Made by a program: the position numbers and the translations under genes
DNA from: Diadema setosum
Taxonomy: Eukaryota > Echinodermata > Echinoidea > Diadematoida > Diadematidae
DNA length: 64,000 nt
Assembly (NCBI GenBank): GCA_033980235.1
Contig: CM067075.1
Location: 3,027,148-3,091,147, forward strand
Direction of reading: 5' to 3'
Part shown: in pieces, positions 44,500 to 56,465 of the stretch
Position numbering within the stretch: position 1 is the first letter of the stretch
How the letters are laid out: every line of letters starts with the position of its first letter
The notes under the pieces: model-generated
What the model saw: only the letters and a program-made list of their open reading frames with translations
Databases searched by the model: none
What the model was told of the DNA's origin: nothing

Positions 44500-44700
44500 T
44501 GTCACCGATACAGGTGATCTTGATAGGAGAACACGTGTTCACATCAGCGGGATTACCGTCCCTCATAAATCACGGGGGCAACCCGGGCACCCCTGGTAGC
44601 ACCCTCGAGGCCCCCAGTCAGCCTGTCAGCTTGTGCCGCTGGGTTATATACCCGCATGATCCCGGGCACCCCGTACCTACAAACCTTTCCCTCAAAGGAT
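44500..44700. other. GC-rich islet with repeated CCCGGGCACCCC
   Basis: A ~200-bp GC-rich block stands out from AT-rich flanks. CCCGGGCACCCC occurs near 44583 and again near 44662, with a TTATATACCC word between. The function is unknown; it could be a conserved non-coding element, a promoter, or a repeat fragment. Confidence 0.4.
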
Positions 44701-45515
44701 CTCATTTGCATAATGAAATCTGCACTCTTCAAATGCTATTTTTTGTGGCAGAGGCATTAATAAGATTACTTCCTGTTATGAATATATGAAAGAAGTATCC
44801 TGTAACAGATGTCAATTGTAACACCTACATTGGGAAGATATATTGTTATCAGTTCCTGTGAAGTACAGATGAAGAAAGATTTTGATATTCATTTCACCCC
44901 CCCCCCCCCAAAAAAAAAAAAAAACCCACAAAAAACACAAAATCAATCCTTTATACAAAAGTGCAACAATCATATCACATTCAGTCACTCATGTATAGGG
45001 TGGGTTTAAAGTCATATGTAAGACATGCACAGAATTCTGGGTTTTGATTTAATAACTTGTTTTATATAACTCAATTTACAGTAAATCAGGGTTGCAGAAA
45101 TAATGAAATGCAGTCATATTTTGAACATCTGAATATCAGAAAAATCATTAATTCAACAGAATGAATTTGATTTATAGTATTTTATCATTGATGGCTGATC
45201 TAATCTCTATGAGAATTTCACATTATTTACTAGAAATGTGTCGATATGTTTTGTAGTGTGACAAGCCACCAACGCTAAAGTGATGGTGACGAGTGACCTC
45301 ATTGTGTTCAAACAAAGCAGAAAGAGTTTTGTAACATCCCCAAAAGACCCCATTCCCTAACTCGGGGACCCCCATATTAGGAAAGGACAGATGAGAGGCG
45401 GGGAGGGAAAACAAGATGCCATCCCTCAGCGGAAAACTCATCTATCTTGTCAAACTAGGAGGAAGGTATGGACAAAAAATGACTACCGCTCGGGAGCCAA
45501 GTCTTCCGAAGCTTC
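44701..45515. other. no gene seen
   Basis: C13-A15 junction at 44897-44924, otherwise AT-rich. A 72-codon minus-strand frame (45223-45441) is unremarkable. Confidence 0.5.
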
Positions 45516-45608
45516 TTAACCCGTTGAAGACTAGTCCCAAGTATTCTCTGGTTGGGGTGAATGGGAAATGCGTGTTATAGGAAAGTCAATCCATCTTCAA
45601 CGGGTTAA
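45516..45608 (+). mobile_element. 93-bp TTAA hairpin MITE, copy 4 (decayed inner palindrome)
   Basis: The termini TTAACCCGTTGAAGACTAG and CTTCAACGGGTTAA are intact with TTAA. The inner palindrome is degraded to CCCAAGTATTCTCTGG, while the central TGGGAAATGCGTGTTATAGG is kept. Confidence 0.8.
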
Positions 45609-48059
45609 GTGGGGAGTACAGACCAAAGCGACATGCAACTTTGTTGTCAGATTTTGTGTAGCATGCAAACGATTTGCGTATCTTATTTAGACATCATTTC
45701 CTTTATTCTTTGTTTTACTCAGATTTTTGAAGAATGAATATAAACTGACCTAGTATCTCCACTTAAAGTAAATGTTCGCCGGACTTTCTTCGGAGATTTC
45801 TTCTTCTCTAAATGGAGAATATTGTCTGTGATATAGTTTGTGAGCTAAGTTTATTGTGAAATCTGAGGGGAAAATTGTGAAAAAGTTCCCAAGTGGTTTC
45901 ATTTCTGATCAAGAACTGGTTTAAGTAGAAAGATATATCAGTCTGATTCCTTTTAGAATCAGCAAAATTAATGCTTTACCACCTTTGAGGGCTTTATATA
46001 TATTGTTTGTATGACATATTATAGTGTTAAATCGTTTTTGAAGTGAATAACACCAGCAGTTATTTCTTTACAGTCTAAGCATGCAAATATCCCAATAAGA
46101 TATCCCAGTTAGAATGTGCTTTGATAAAGCCATTTAAATGCATCCATAGTAGCACATTTTAATACTATAGGTGCAATTTATGCAGACTTTTTTTTTAAAT
46201 TTCTGTTGAGATGTTCAGTTTTCAAGGAAGGTTGTGTCATGTTGAAAGATATGTACACCTGCTGTACCATTCACCTAGATCCAAAAAGCATCTGAGTTTT
46301 AGAGAACTCCTAAAGTCTCCTCAACAATGTGCGAAGTAGCACGGCTGACTCTGTCTGGGCACAATGCTTGTCACATGGCAAGTGTTGTTTCGGGTGCAGG
46401 GACAACAGTTTGTGGCGCGGGTCCTGCGTGATCAAGTGTGACAGATCCGTGTTGCACTTGTGTTCATCCCGTCAGGATAGTCAGATGTTCGGTGATGTTT
46501 GGCCGTCACGTGAGGGTGAATCGAAGAGATCAGCCGCGAGGGTGATGGACGACGCAAGAGTGATTGTGAATGAAGTGAAAAATTTTCAAGCAAGTCCCAA
46601 AACTAGGACGCCTCGCTCATGTGACCACTTGAACCTTTGGTCAAATTCTTGTAATGTGATCTCTGTAGGTATCTAGAGATGAATAATTGTGTTCAGTGCA
46701 TGTGTCCAATTTAATTATTTTGTAATGAATTACAAAATGATTTGATTAGACAAATTATTTTGTAATGAATGCCAATTATGAATCTTTCTTTTTTCTGGTG
46801 TAAGATATTCTGAGTGACCTAACATCAAGAGACAATGTATGTTCCAAAAACAATGCTTGGTTTTGTTTTGTTTTATTCCACAGTGCCTAAGACAAAGTCA
46901 TTCTGCTTTATTACAAAAACATAATGCCTCAGGTGACACTTCGTGGTGGAGGCATAAAAAAAAGAAATCATTATTTGGGCTCTCTTTGTGTAGAGAAACT
47001 GCAAAAAAAAAAAAATCTGGTGAGAGCTGTTAAGTCACATGGCTGCAAAGTCTGTGTTTAAGTTGATGTCTAAGTATGCCAAGTTTGATGACACACATTC
47101 AATACAGCTATGACTGTATCCTATCAGAGTTGATTTTAGCTTGTCCTGACGTCACAAAGCTCATATCATCATATCACCTTTTTTCTTCTTTTGCCTTTTG
47201 TGCAAATCACTTTGTCATGAAAGTGTGAATATTTCCTCAGGATTGGCCCTTATTTCTGAATTTCTTCTCCTCTGTGTGGAGATGATGAAGGCGTAGAAGA
47301 GAGAGCCTTTTGATTCAGCCTGTATTTCACTATCGACATCTGTCTCACGGCAACAAGTGTTTTGTTGAGAGGATGACATATGCTCCTTCTCCCATCTCCT
47401 GCCTGTTGTAGAAAACTGATTTTAATGGAACATGAGTGTGTGCGTGTGAATAGTTTTTTTTTTCTCTTTCAGTTTTCATAAAAACCATGTTGTTTATATG
47501 TTTTTTTGAGGAGAGCTATTCAAAATACAAAAAGAAGTCAGCTCCTTCTGGTTGTAGTAGGAAGGCAGAATGTTGGCAGGTGAATTGCTATTTAGGTTTG
47601 TGGGACAATTTCGTGAGTGCAAACTTCACGCCCACCTGTGTGCTTCGTTGGAGAACAGGTGTGCTGCTAGTCTACTTCCCAGTCTCCTTTCATTACTTTC
47701 AAACAAAATTGTGATATTTATGCCTTTTTTTTCTATAGATTCTTTTTTTCTTAGCCTGACAGATGTAATGGGAGTACACATGGCAGCACTGTAGAAACCA
47801 TTACCTGAGGGAAAGTTCAAGCATAGATGTGAACTTTGTTGGGCTGCACTTTTTCTTCTTGATACGCCTCAAAAACAACAACAAAAATCAAATATATGTG
47901 TTATGGGGATTTTATCAATTGTGACAACTCTTTTAGAAGATTGTTTGAAATCATTTCTTGTTGGATCTGTAACTTTTGGATCAAGTTGATATTTTTGCCA
48001 TGTGTAAACGGACATGATGATAACTACTGTTAGAACTGAACTGAATTTTACATGCCTAT
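45609..48059. other. no supported gene; one CpG-richer open frame at 46329-46676
   Basis: Mostly AT-rich. A 115-codon plus-strand frame at 46329-46676 is Cys/Ser/Arg-rich and CpG-richer than its flanks, but shows no known domain. It might be part of an untranslated or coding exon. A relic of the composite repeat's 5' hairpin lies inverted at 46918-46957. Confidence 0.4.
46918..46957 (-). repeat. inverted ~40-bp relic of the composite repeat's 5' hairpin
   Basis: CATAATGCCTCAGGTGACAC then TTCGTGGTGGAGGCAT is the inverse complement of the start of the repeat at 12783, with a few changes. No GGTCA array follows. Confidence 0.65.
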
Positions 48060-48151
48060 TTAACCCTTTGTGTACTTTGAGTACTGACTGTCACAGAAAA
48101 CCCCATAGCATTGTACACACTATCCAAAGTCCCTGGTATTGAAAGGGTTGA
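48060..48151 (-). mobile_element. 92-bp TTAA hairpin MITE, second family, copy 2
   Basis: Starts TTAACCCTTTGTGTACTTTG and ends GAAAGGGTTGA. It contains CACAGAAAACCCCATAGC, the inverse of the middle of the copy at 30211. The right TTAA has mutated to TTGA. Confidence 0.75.
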
Positions 48152-49340
48152 CAGTGTTCCTGTAGTTGATGTTTCCAATCATAAAAAGGCTCCATGTCCA
48201 TAAGTTAATGGCTGCAGATGCTCCAAATTCATTCCACTCTCCTTCGTCTCTCAGGAGAAACATGTTCAGTTTTCATGTTTGCTCGTTTGTTTGCTCGTTT
48301 TCGTCGAAAGGAATTTTTAAGGTGAGATGATCCACGATTTTTGATACAGTCTGCAGTTTTTTAGTGGCTCATTTTTGTTGTTTTGTTTTTTAGTATAACG
48401 AAAAAAAAAAAAAGTTTAGGGTATGAAAGAATCTGTCAGGTTTTCTTGGTACGGCATTCCACGATAGTACCCCTCGACAACAGCCTCATGATACGCAGAA
48501 AGGAGAGGCACATTCAAGGAAGGTAAAAACCTACACACGATAACAGGGAGTCTTTCCCAACACCTTTGCAGTGAGTGAACTCCAACTGGATTAAGTAGGG
48601 CTACTGCCCAGCTGGCGTCTTCGCTGAATAAACAAATTCCTTCCCGCGGTGCGGTGTCGAGGGCTTGCGCGTTCCAAGTGTTCATGCAGTGAGGCGTATA
48701 TTCTGAGGCACTCGAGAGTGAAAGCGGCACTGCTGCAGAAAAAAAGGGGGAAAAACAAGCGAAAAAAACAAAAAAACAAAGAGGAGAGAAGGCAGGCAGG
48801 TAGAAATCCACGATTCTTGTTTCCGTCACGAGTACCTCCACTTCCCGCGTCAACTTACGCATATGTAGGTAAAGTTCAAAAGCCTGTAGGTCAGAGAACT
48901 GCCATGGTCCCCAGAGCCCGGCCAATTCGGGCTAATTTTCGTGCGGTGTTGACTTCGCAATGAAGAGCGCAGTGATCAGTTCCGATGCATCTGAATTTCT
49001 CCATCTCTCGCCCTCTTGGGTTGTTTTTATCCCCTCTTCTTTTTTTCTCTCTACCTACTCTTGTTCTCTCACTTTCTCTAACTTTCTCTCGTTCACAGCC
49101 GGCCGGTGGAAAAGCGATAGGGGCAGCACTGTAAATATTGGTAAAATCGTTGAATGCGAAATGCGCCTCATTTTGTTCCAGTTTTTTTTCCTTCTTCTTC
49201 TCCTCTCTCTCTCTCCTGCTTGGCGTTTTCCTTGCCAAGTACTCTCAGGGGGAGCTGCGAAACCGATTGAATGAACCTCTGTAATCAGAGCGGGCTCTGA
49301 GGAGCCTGTTGTATAATCCACTGAGAAGAGGTGCAAGAAA
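48152..49340. other. no assigned gene; GC-richer block with long open frames
   Basis: From 48420 to 49340 the sequence is CpG-richer than its flanks. The longest frame is 169 codons on minus (48925-48416), with a hydrophobic Phe/Cys stretch in the middle. Other overlapping frames are basic and purine-tract derived. None has a domain I recognise. It may be an exon-bearing or promoter segment of an unseen gene, or chance. Confidence 0.35.
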
Positions 49341-51818
49341 CCATGATGTCAACTATGGCATACGTTACCGTACTTCTTCCACCGCCACTTTGCTGTTTGT
49401 ACCGAATTCTTCCTCTTCGTTGCAACCTGCAAAGCCTCATCGTCCTTGTCACCCCCCTCCCCCCATTTTTTGTTGTTGTTGTTTCTTTGTTTCTCTCATT
49501 TGCATCACAATTAACTTGCAATGACTCCAGCCAAACTTTCACCACTGCCGAAAGTCTGTGGTCATTACTGGCAAAAAAGACGGACTGTTGCACGGAATTA
49601 CTACATGCAATAGGATTTGATTGTTTTTCATTTCTGCATCTGTTACTTGTGACTGTTTTTTTAGACAAATGCTAAATCTCTGCTCATCAAAACCAACACA
49701 TTGTATTTTGGGTACAATGATTTACCCAACTATGGTGTATTGCAAAGTTTAAGACTGTGTTTTTCTTTTTTAATTATGAAAGTATTTTCCCCTCTGTCCT
49801 GAACAATGAATAATGAGTTTTAAATGTATAGATGTGTTGATGGTTTTTGAAAAATTTTACATAGTTTACTCTGTTAGTACTGTCCCCCCATGGAAACCAA
49901 TATATTTTTGTTGTTATTTGTCAAATATTAGAAGACTTGCTCAATTCAAACTGTTGATGCAGGCTTGGGATACCAATGCATCTCCACACAGTTATCTTGT
50001 TTTAGAGGCGTATTCCAACATTCCGGCATTGACATCACACTTGTAGTTTCACTCCGCACTCGTAAACTGTGGAATTTATGTGCTGGTGGTCTTGAGCAGA
50101 AACAAACAAAAAAAAAGAAGCATGTTGAGGTTCATGTTTAAAGACTATAGTGCCCAAGCAATTTTGTTGATAGTCTCAGCTGGATGCTGCGAGAAGAACA
50201 CTGAATTCCTGCTGTGAATTTGCTGTGGCCCAATTACGATGTTATGATGTAGTAACATCTCAACAACTTGCCGGTATCGTTACACGCGGGTTATTCCGTG
50301 CGTGTGTGCTGTGACGCAATTGGCGCGTTTTGATCGCGTCACATTCTTTATGACGTAGGGACACCTGCCCTGCGAAATCATCACTAATCTTTCCCACGCA
50401 GCTGTAAACGTGCGTCTTCAGAGCTCTGGCCCACCGAGGCATGTGCGCTGCTTCACAGAACTTTGAGGTACTAGCTCCCAGTTTGGGTATAGCCAGTGTT
50501 GCCACATGTGTTCAGAGGCAGTAGTATTAAGTCATCGCGTCATTTTCTAAGCGGTATTTGCGGAAAGTGCAACTGTGAGGATTTTTGTGAAGCTGACCCA
50601 ATTTTTTTCTAATCCTTTTAATACCGTGATTCAGCAAAGTTTCTTGGAATGTCTTATACTCTGTGGAAACTGATCTTGTGTCTGTTGGACACTATGTCTC
50701 TGATGTTATAACCTTGACTGAATAAGGCATCTGTCCCTGCATATTTAATGATTAGTCAATCTTACAATGACATTCAGTGCATCCAACATATTGCTCATGT
50801 GTATTGACGAAATGTTACTGCATGCCTTGCCGCAGGAATGCATTAAAACAAAACAAAAAACCCAACAGCATTCTTTAAAGCCACCATAGATATGCTATTG
50901 TGCACTTGTAGGAAGAGTTTTTGTACTTAAAGGCATAATTTACCATTTGAAACAAAAACCCACAAAACATGAAACAAAAACCCACCTTTAGTGCTTGAAA
51001 ATAGTTCTTAAATGTTAGTCAGGGATAGAAACAACCTATGTAAAAATTTGAATCAGTGTATTCATTATTAAGTACAGTTAAATACACAAAATGTGAACAG
51101 TGGTTGTAATAAAAATGTTTTCAGACTAAACCGTCTATCGTTTAGTGAGAAAAATAGTGATATCCCCTTGTATTTTAGGCTTTGCTGCGAAATTTTTATA
51201 TTGTAGGATATTTTGTGATACACTCAAGCTACACATATGCATCAAATGTGATATCTTAAATTCTTTTTTTTTTTTTTTAATCACTGCTCCCAATGGTAAA
51301 CAGTACCTTTAAAAAGCATTCAGGATCACATGGTATTGAAGCCAAAAGAAAATGCATCAGTGAATTGCCATGCTTGGGTAATTATCAAACGTATGATTAA
51401 AAAGATTTACATACATTGTATGGATATAGGATAATGATTTGAAACGATGCTCAAACCATCGTTTCGATAATATACGATGTATATTGATATGACGTTTCAA
51501 TATAAGAGCAATCAGACACATAAAAACGTGCTTTATCCATACGTCGTACATCCATACGAGAATTCTCCAGTCTGAAAGGGGGAGAGAGAGAAAGAAAACA
51601 CCTCGACTGTCAGCATGTCATTACGTCTTGGAGTGGCCGTGAGTGATTGAAATGAAAGCTCTGTTTACAAACAGACCCCATTTCCACCGTTAGTGACACA
51701 TTACTGGAATGACTGCAATATCTGGGTGACGATATACAGTTGGCTTCCACTCTGGCTGTTTGCAGATCTGTGTCTTTCTCAGTGTGCTGATGGTCTTGTC
51801 AAAATTTTCGGATATTTA
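49341..51818. other. no gene seen; CpG-rich islet near 50250-50530
   Basis: The islet holds TGACGCAAT and ATGACGTAG words (CRE-like) and scattered CpGs but no exon. A stem AAACGATG/CATCGTTT lies near 51443-51465. The rest is AT-rich. Confidence 0.45.
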
Positions 51819-52211
51819 TTAAAGGGATCTTATAGTTTTGGTTGAGACCTAACTTCAGGGTTCTAACATTTTTCTTTTTGTGAGATAATGAGAAACCTCT
51901 TATGAATGAAAGGGCATGTAATTCTAAGAAGAATTCAATGTTTATTTGATGAAAATTGGTTTTGAAATGGCTGAGATATCCAAACCAGAGGAATTGTAAT
52001 AAAAGTTGGGACCCACCTTTTATTACGATCGCTCTGTTTTATGTTGTTTTTGGATGTCTTTAGCCATTCTCAAACAGATTTTCATCAAATGAACTTTGAA
52101 TTCCTCTTCGAATTGTATGCCCTTCAACATTTGATAAAGTGGTTTCTAAATATCTTGCAAATAGTTAGAGGCCCAATCCTCATCTCCACCAATACTATAC
52201 TATCCCTTTAA
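51819..52211. mobile_element. ~393-bp TTAA hairpin MITE (third family), copy 2
   Basis: Starts TTAAAGGGATCTTATAGTTT and ends ATACTATACTATCCCTTTAA. Shares TGAGATAATGAGAAACCTC, GATGAAAATTGGTTTTGAAA and TGGCTGAGATATCCAAA with the copies at 37911 and 55632. Confidence 0.9.
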
Positions 52212-53912
52212 ACATCCCAACATCGCAGCAATTTTACACCCCGTACAAGAAGAGAACTCTTCAACCTGCAAGTTGCCATATCTTCTAGTGTGGAAAAGGG
52301 GAAATTTGAATGTTCTTTTTGTACAATTGAGGGGAAAATATAGCTTTTGAGAGCAACATTTCAGGTTTGTCTTTTGTATGCAACCTAGTGCATTATAAAG
52401 CTCAAAGAAAAGAATCAAACATTTTGGATTGTAAACTTTAGCGGTGCATTCTGTCCCTGGGTACGCTGTAAAGTAAGTGACTACAATAAAGCTGCAGTGG
52501 GTAGTTTCCTTTGTTCATCACAGTGTTGCTGAAATTTATGTGCTTGACATTGCTATGCGAATGAAATAGACTGTGTCGTAAAACCACGCAAGAAAAGTCA
52601 TTCCTCCTCAATACCTTTGGCTGTGTGTATACAAGTTAGTGAGATAGCCGAAGCTGTGTCACATGCCGTGCAGACGGTCCCGACTTTATTTTCACCCCGT
52701 GTTGACATTTGGTTCTCTCCCACCCATCCCCCCCCCCCCCCCCGCCCCGTGTAAATGACAACGCCTGCAACATAACGCACCATGCTGCAAGACACACACA
52801 CACACACCACATCTCCACATTGGTAGGATGGGCCATCGGGACAATCGTGTGTGACATCATGAGAAACCTTGAAGAAATTCTATTCAATTTGCAAAAGACG
52901 CGGGGGGACACAATGGCCAATTATTCGGCGCTCGCTTTGCGACTTCTACATGCCCCAGTTCTCGGCCCGATTATTTCGGGGGATTTTTTTGGGTCAATCC
53001 CGCATGCATCTCCAGCGGGTGGCCGGGGGCGTGTGTGAGCGTATCGTCGGGGTCATCTGGCCTATTTTGTCTCAACAGGTGCCCTTTTCTGTGGGCAGGA
53101 AATATGGGACTCACCTGGAATTCTAACAGTACATGTTGCGTGTGTAACAAAATGAACAAACGTAGGGAGAGTCTTTACCCTGTTGCTAGCAATCTTCCAA
53201 GCCAGCTGTTAGCGTAGGGCTTTCATAGCTGCGAGGGGGGGGGGGGGGGGGGTCGTAGTTATCACTATATTGAAAAAAATAATAATAATGAATAAAAAAA
53301 ATCAACCAGGAGGTAAAGTTTAATAGACAAGAAATACCATTGAGATACTGAAATGGTTGAATGATTTAGGAGGATTGATTTGTATGCAAATTTGTCATTT
53401 ATGCCAAATCCTGCAAAAACTGCAATGTTCGGTAACGGCTTTCCTCAGACTTCACTGTATGTTCTAATATATTTGTGTTTTTACTGAATCCACAAAATTT
53501 TGGAGGTGAATTCGCCTGTATAAAAAAATAGAGATTCTCGTACACCTTCTAAAATATTTCATTTCTTGGTTCCAGTTTACATAATATGATATATATTGAA
53601 TTGGTGAGTGAATTGGTGTAAGTGAATTGGTGTAAAGTTTACTGTGTTTCTCCATGTTCCTTAAAGGCTAGAATAACTTCAGATCTCATTGAGATTCACA
53701 TGATTGACAACTCACTTACAAATAACTGCTCTCGAATTGTATTACTAATGGCCTTTGAATCCAGTAAAGTAACGGCATAGTATGAGTATTCCATGCACGC
53801 TGGTACATTATTCTACTAAAATCTACCATGTTGCTTTGTTTAAAAAATGCACCATCTTAAGAAAAGATAAAAAAAGGATTGTTTACCTGCATTTCAGTCA
53901 GATGAACATCTA
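52212..53912. other. no gene seen; homopolymer and CA tracts
   Basis: Has poly-C near 52728-52743, (CA)n at about 52791-52808, and a G18 run at 53235-53252. The open frames at 52709-53038 and 52869-53126 come partly from these tracts and carry no domain. Confidence 0.5.
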
Positions 53913-54121
53913 CTGTAAAAGTGGATATTTTCACGCAACTAATTTTTCGCGCTCGGCGGGGTTAGAAGAGTTTTGCGTGTTTTTAATTCTGCGGAATCAA
54001 GACATCAACTACTAGAACATATGGCAAGCAAAAATGTTCGCGTGCTTTCATTTTCGCGCTAGTTTCGGGTTGCGTGATATGCGTGAAAATTTCAACACCG
54101 CGAAAATTTCCACTTTTACAG
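53913..54121. mobile_element. TA-flanked 209-bp hairpin element, complete copy
   Basis: Starts CTGTAAAAGTGGATATTTTC and ends GAAAATTTCCACTTTTACAG, with TA on both sides (53911-53912 and 54122-54123). TTCGCG words repeat on both arms. A half copy is at 706-800. Confidence 0.85.
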
Positions 54122-54830
54122 TACTCTTAACTGTGCTAAAAGAGTTCAATTTTTCTTCCACAGGTGTCACTAAGCTTCAAACTCTTTAAAACAGAACACC
54201 TTGTTCACACATCAGTAGTTGTGAATAGCTGTAATTCCCCTCAGTCCCACATATGAATGTTTTAGTGATGACAGACACTTTGACAGATTTATTGTCCAAT
54301 AAACAAAGGACTAGGAAAAGAGATCTTCCTAAGAAAATCTTTGGTACACATCAAGTTAAACAAATAAAATCCCTCCCCTCCCCCCCCCCCCCCCCCATGA
54401 ATATGATGTAAACTTGGGAAAAGGGGGGGGGGGGGATACAAACTATGTGACGTGCAAATAAAATGGTTTATCGATGGCAGGAGCGGAAAAGAAAAAAGAC
54501 ATTCTTAGCATAGCTTTTCACACCTTTTTGGGCATGCGAACAATGATGATGGGGACTTTTTACATACACTTTTGTAAGCCATTGTATTCTCGCTTACTCT
54601 GCATTTTTGTGGGTGAAAGCGGTTAAGATCAATGATTTTCATTAGTGGAGCAGAACAGCAAAGAAATGCATCGATTAAAGGCCTTGATATTGTGTATAAT
54701 CACCACTGATGATGAGATCTTGCTCCTTAACCCTCTGCATACCTTATTTCTTTCCTGTCCATGGATTTGTGTGTGAACTTTGTGAACATGTGACTCATGG
54801 CACAGATATTGTTAAGCTACAGTATGTGAT
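54122..54830. other. no gene seen; paired C17 and G13 runs
   Basis: C17 at 54380-54396 and G13 at 54423-54435 lie 26 bp apart and are complementary, a possible small hairpin. Otherwise AT-rich. Confidence 0.5.
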
Positions 54831-55395
54831 GTGTGTCCACACGACACCAAATCTTTAACATTGAACTTTTTTGATGAGAGTCCCACTTTATGATTAAACC
54901 ACAGAACTGGGAAGAAATATATCATCGCTGGGGTGACAAAGACCTCTTATCTACAAAATGTCAAATGTTCAAGAGAGCAAAAAAACATGGCAGCCAAAGT
55001 ACTGTAACAAATGGGATTCCCTTTCCTTTGACATGCTGTGGTGGCTCCATTTTTGGGATAAAGCAACTAGAATTTGGACAGGATATCACATAACAGATTA
55101 TCTGACCATTTATACAAAAAAGTCATTTTCACCCAAAATTTGAGATACAAGGTCTTGTCACCCCAGCGACAATATACACACTGCTCTAGTGATAAACCCA
55201 ATAATGTGTGAGAATACTCCAGCACACGCTGGAGGTTGACCCAGAAGCTGAGGGGGAATAGATTTCGTTGAGAGGTCATGCTAACTTTTGAGGTTGTCGA
55301 TTGCCGTGTTCACATGATGTTCAATTATGAGTTTGGACCCCTTGCGGCTCATGGATAGAGAGTAAACTCTTAAGAAATCTTGTGGTTCTAATCAT
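54831..55395 (+). repeat. dispersed repeat, copy A, split by a hairpin insertion
   Basis: Aligns by eye with 62443-62755: GTCCAC(A/G)(C/T)GACACC, then GAGAGT(C)CCACT near the start, and TGGAGGTTG(A/G)C...GAAGCTGAGGGG(G)AAATAG after the interruption. Copy A carries the 243-bp hairpin at 54926-55168 that copy B lacks. Confidence 0.7.
54926..55168. mobile_element. 243-bp hairpin element nested in dispersed repeat copy A
   Basis: The ends CGCTGGGGTGACAAAGACC and GGTCTTGTCACCCCAGCG are inverted. Further arm pairing (CTCTTATCT / AGATACAAG) is weaker. The equivalent place in copy B is uninterrupted (CCAGAGCTGGCGATAAACC). Confidence 0.75.
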
Positions 55396-55631
55396 CAACA
55401 AGGAGCTAACTGCAAGCTAATCAACACATTTTAAAATCTTAAGCTAATTCTGAAGATTTAAAATGTTGCTTGAACATTCACACATAATTTGCAACTCTAC
55501 CATGATATATCATGTTTTACTTTGTAGCCCTGTTATCACACATATATCTGAATCTATTGATTTTCTTTTAGTAATTTTTTTTTTTCATGTTTCTTGCTGG
55601 TGTGCCAACATCCCATGTTATATGAGGTGCT
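55396..55631. other. no gene seen
   Basis: Short AT-rich spacer between two repeats. Confidence 0.5.
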
Positions 55632-56246
55632 TTAAAGGGATCGTACAGTTTTGGCTGAGACCTAATTCAGGTTTCTATTTAACATTTTTTGGTGAGATAA
55701 TGAGAAACCTTGTATGAAATACTGTATACGCCATATATTTCGTGAGTCTAAATTTTCGCAAATCAGGAATTCCCGATGATTTCGCGAGTGGTTACATTCG
55801 CGATCGTGGAGTTCTGCGCTGAACGGAGAAATGTAGACGTGCACAGAGTCAATATTTTCGCGTGTTTATAATTTCGCGAATAGCATCCGACTTGCAAAAT
55901 TTGCGAAAATAAGAAACCTCGCAAAATATTCGGCGCATACAGTATGAAAGAGCATGTAATTCTATGAGGGATTCACGTTTGTTTGATGAAAATTGGTTTT
56001 GAAATGGCTGAGATATCAAAAAAAGAGCGATTCTAATAAAGTATGGGAACCACACGTGATTACAATTGCGTTGTTTTACTTTGTTTTTGGATGTTTCAGT
56101 CATTCCAAACCCAATTTTCATCAAATAAACTTTGAATTCCTCTTAAAATGGTATGCTCTGTCCTATATCATAAGTATTTTCTTGGTATCTTGCACAAAGT
56201 TAAAAGCCCAATTCTCATCTCCACTAATACTGTACCATCCCTTTAA
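55632..56246. mobile_element. TTAA hairpin MITE (third family), copy 3, interrupted
   Basis: The ends TTAAAGGGATCGTACAGTTT and ACTGTACCATCCCTTTAA match the copies at 37911 and 51819. It is 221 bp longer because a TA-flanked element is inserted at 55722-55942. Without that insertion (plus one TA) its length is ~392 bp, equal to the others. Confidence 0.9.
55722..55942. mobile_element. 221-bp TA-duplicating hairpin element nested in copy 3
   Basis: Reads CTGTATACGCCATATATTTC to GCGCATACAG, with TA at 55720-55721 and 55943-55944. The other copies read GAAATATGAAAGAGC at this place, so the insertion duplicated TA, as Tc1/mariner-type elements do. TTTCGCG words recur internally, recalling the 53913 element. 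Confidence 0.85.
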
Positions 56247-56465
56247 AAAAAGAAAATGGTCCAATTTGTGGGATCTGTGAATTTTTTATTTGAATGCCAG
56301 TAACTATCAGAATCGGGCTGAATAGTCACTTGCATTATGGGCTTGAGTCATTTGGTTAACTCGGTCGACTAATCAAGTCATTGTCCCATTCACTTTTCAT
56401 TTTAATTTTTGGGTCAAAGTGATATGCAACCATGCCGTGGGAGCTACTGTTGGAATTAGTCCATT
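56247..56465. other. no gene seen
   Basis: Short AT-rich spacer. Confidence 0.5.

Noticed and set aside
48891..49336. Arg/Glu/Lys-rich frames as a nuclear protein
   Set aside because: They follow CT/GA-rich tracts and overlap each other in several frames on both strands.
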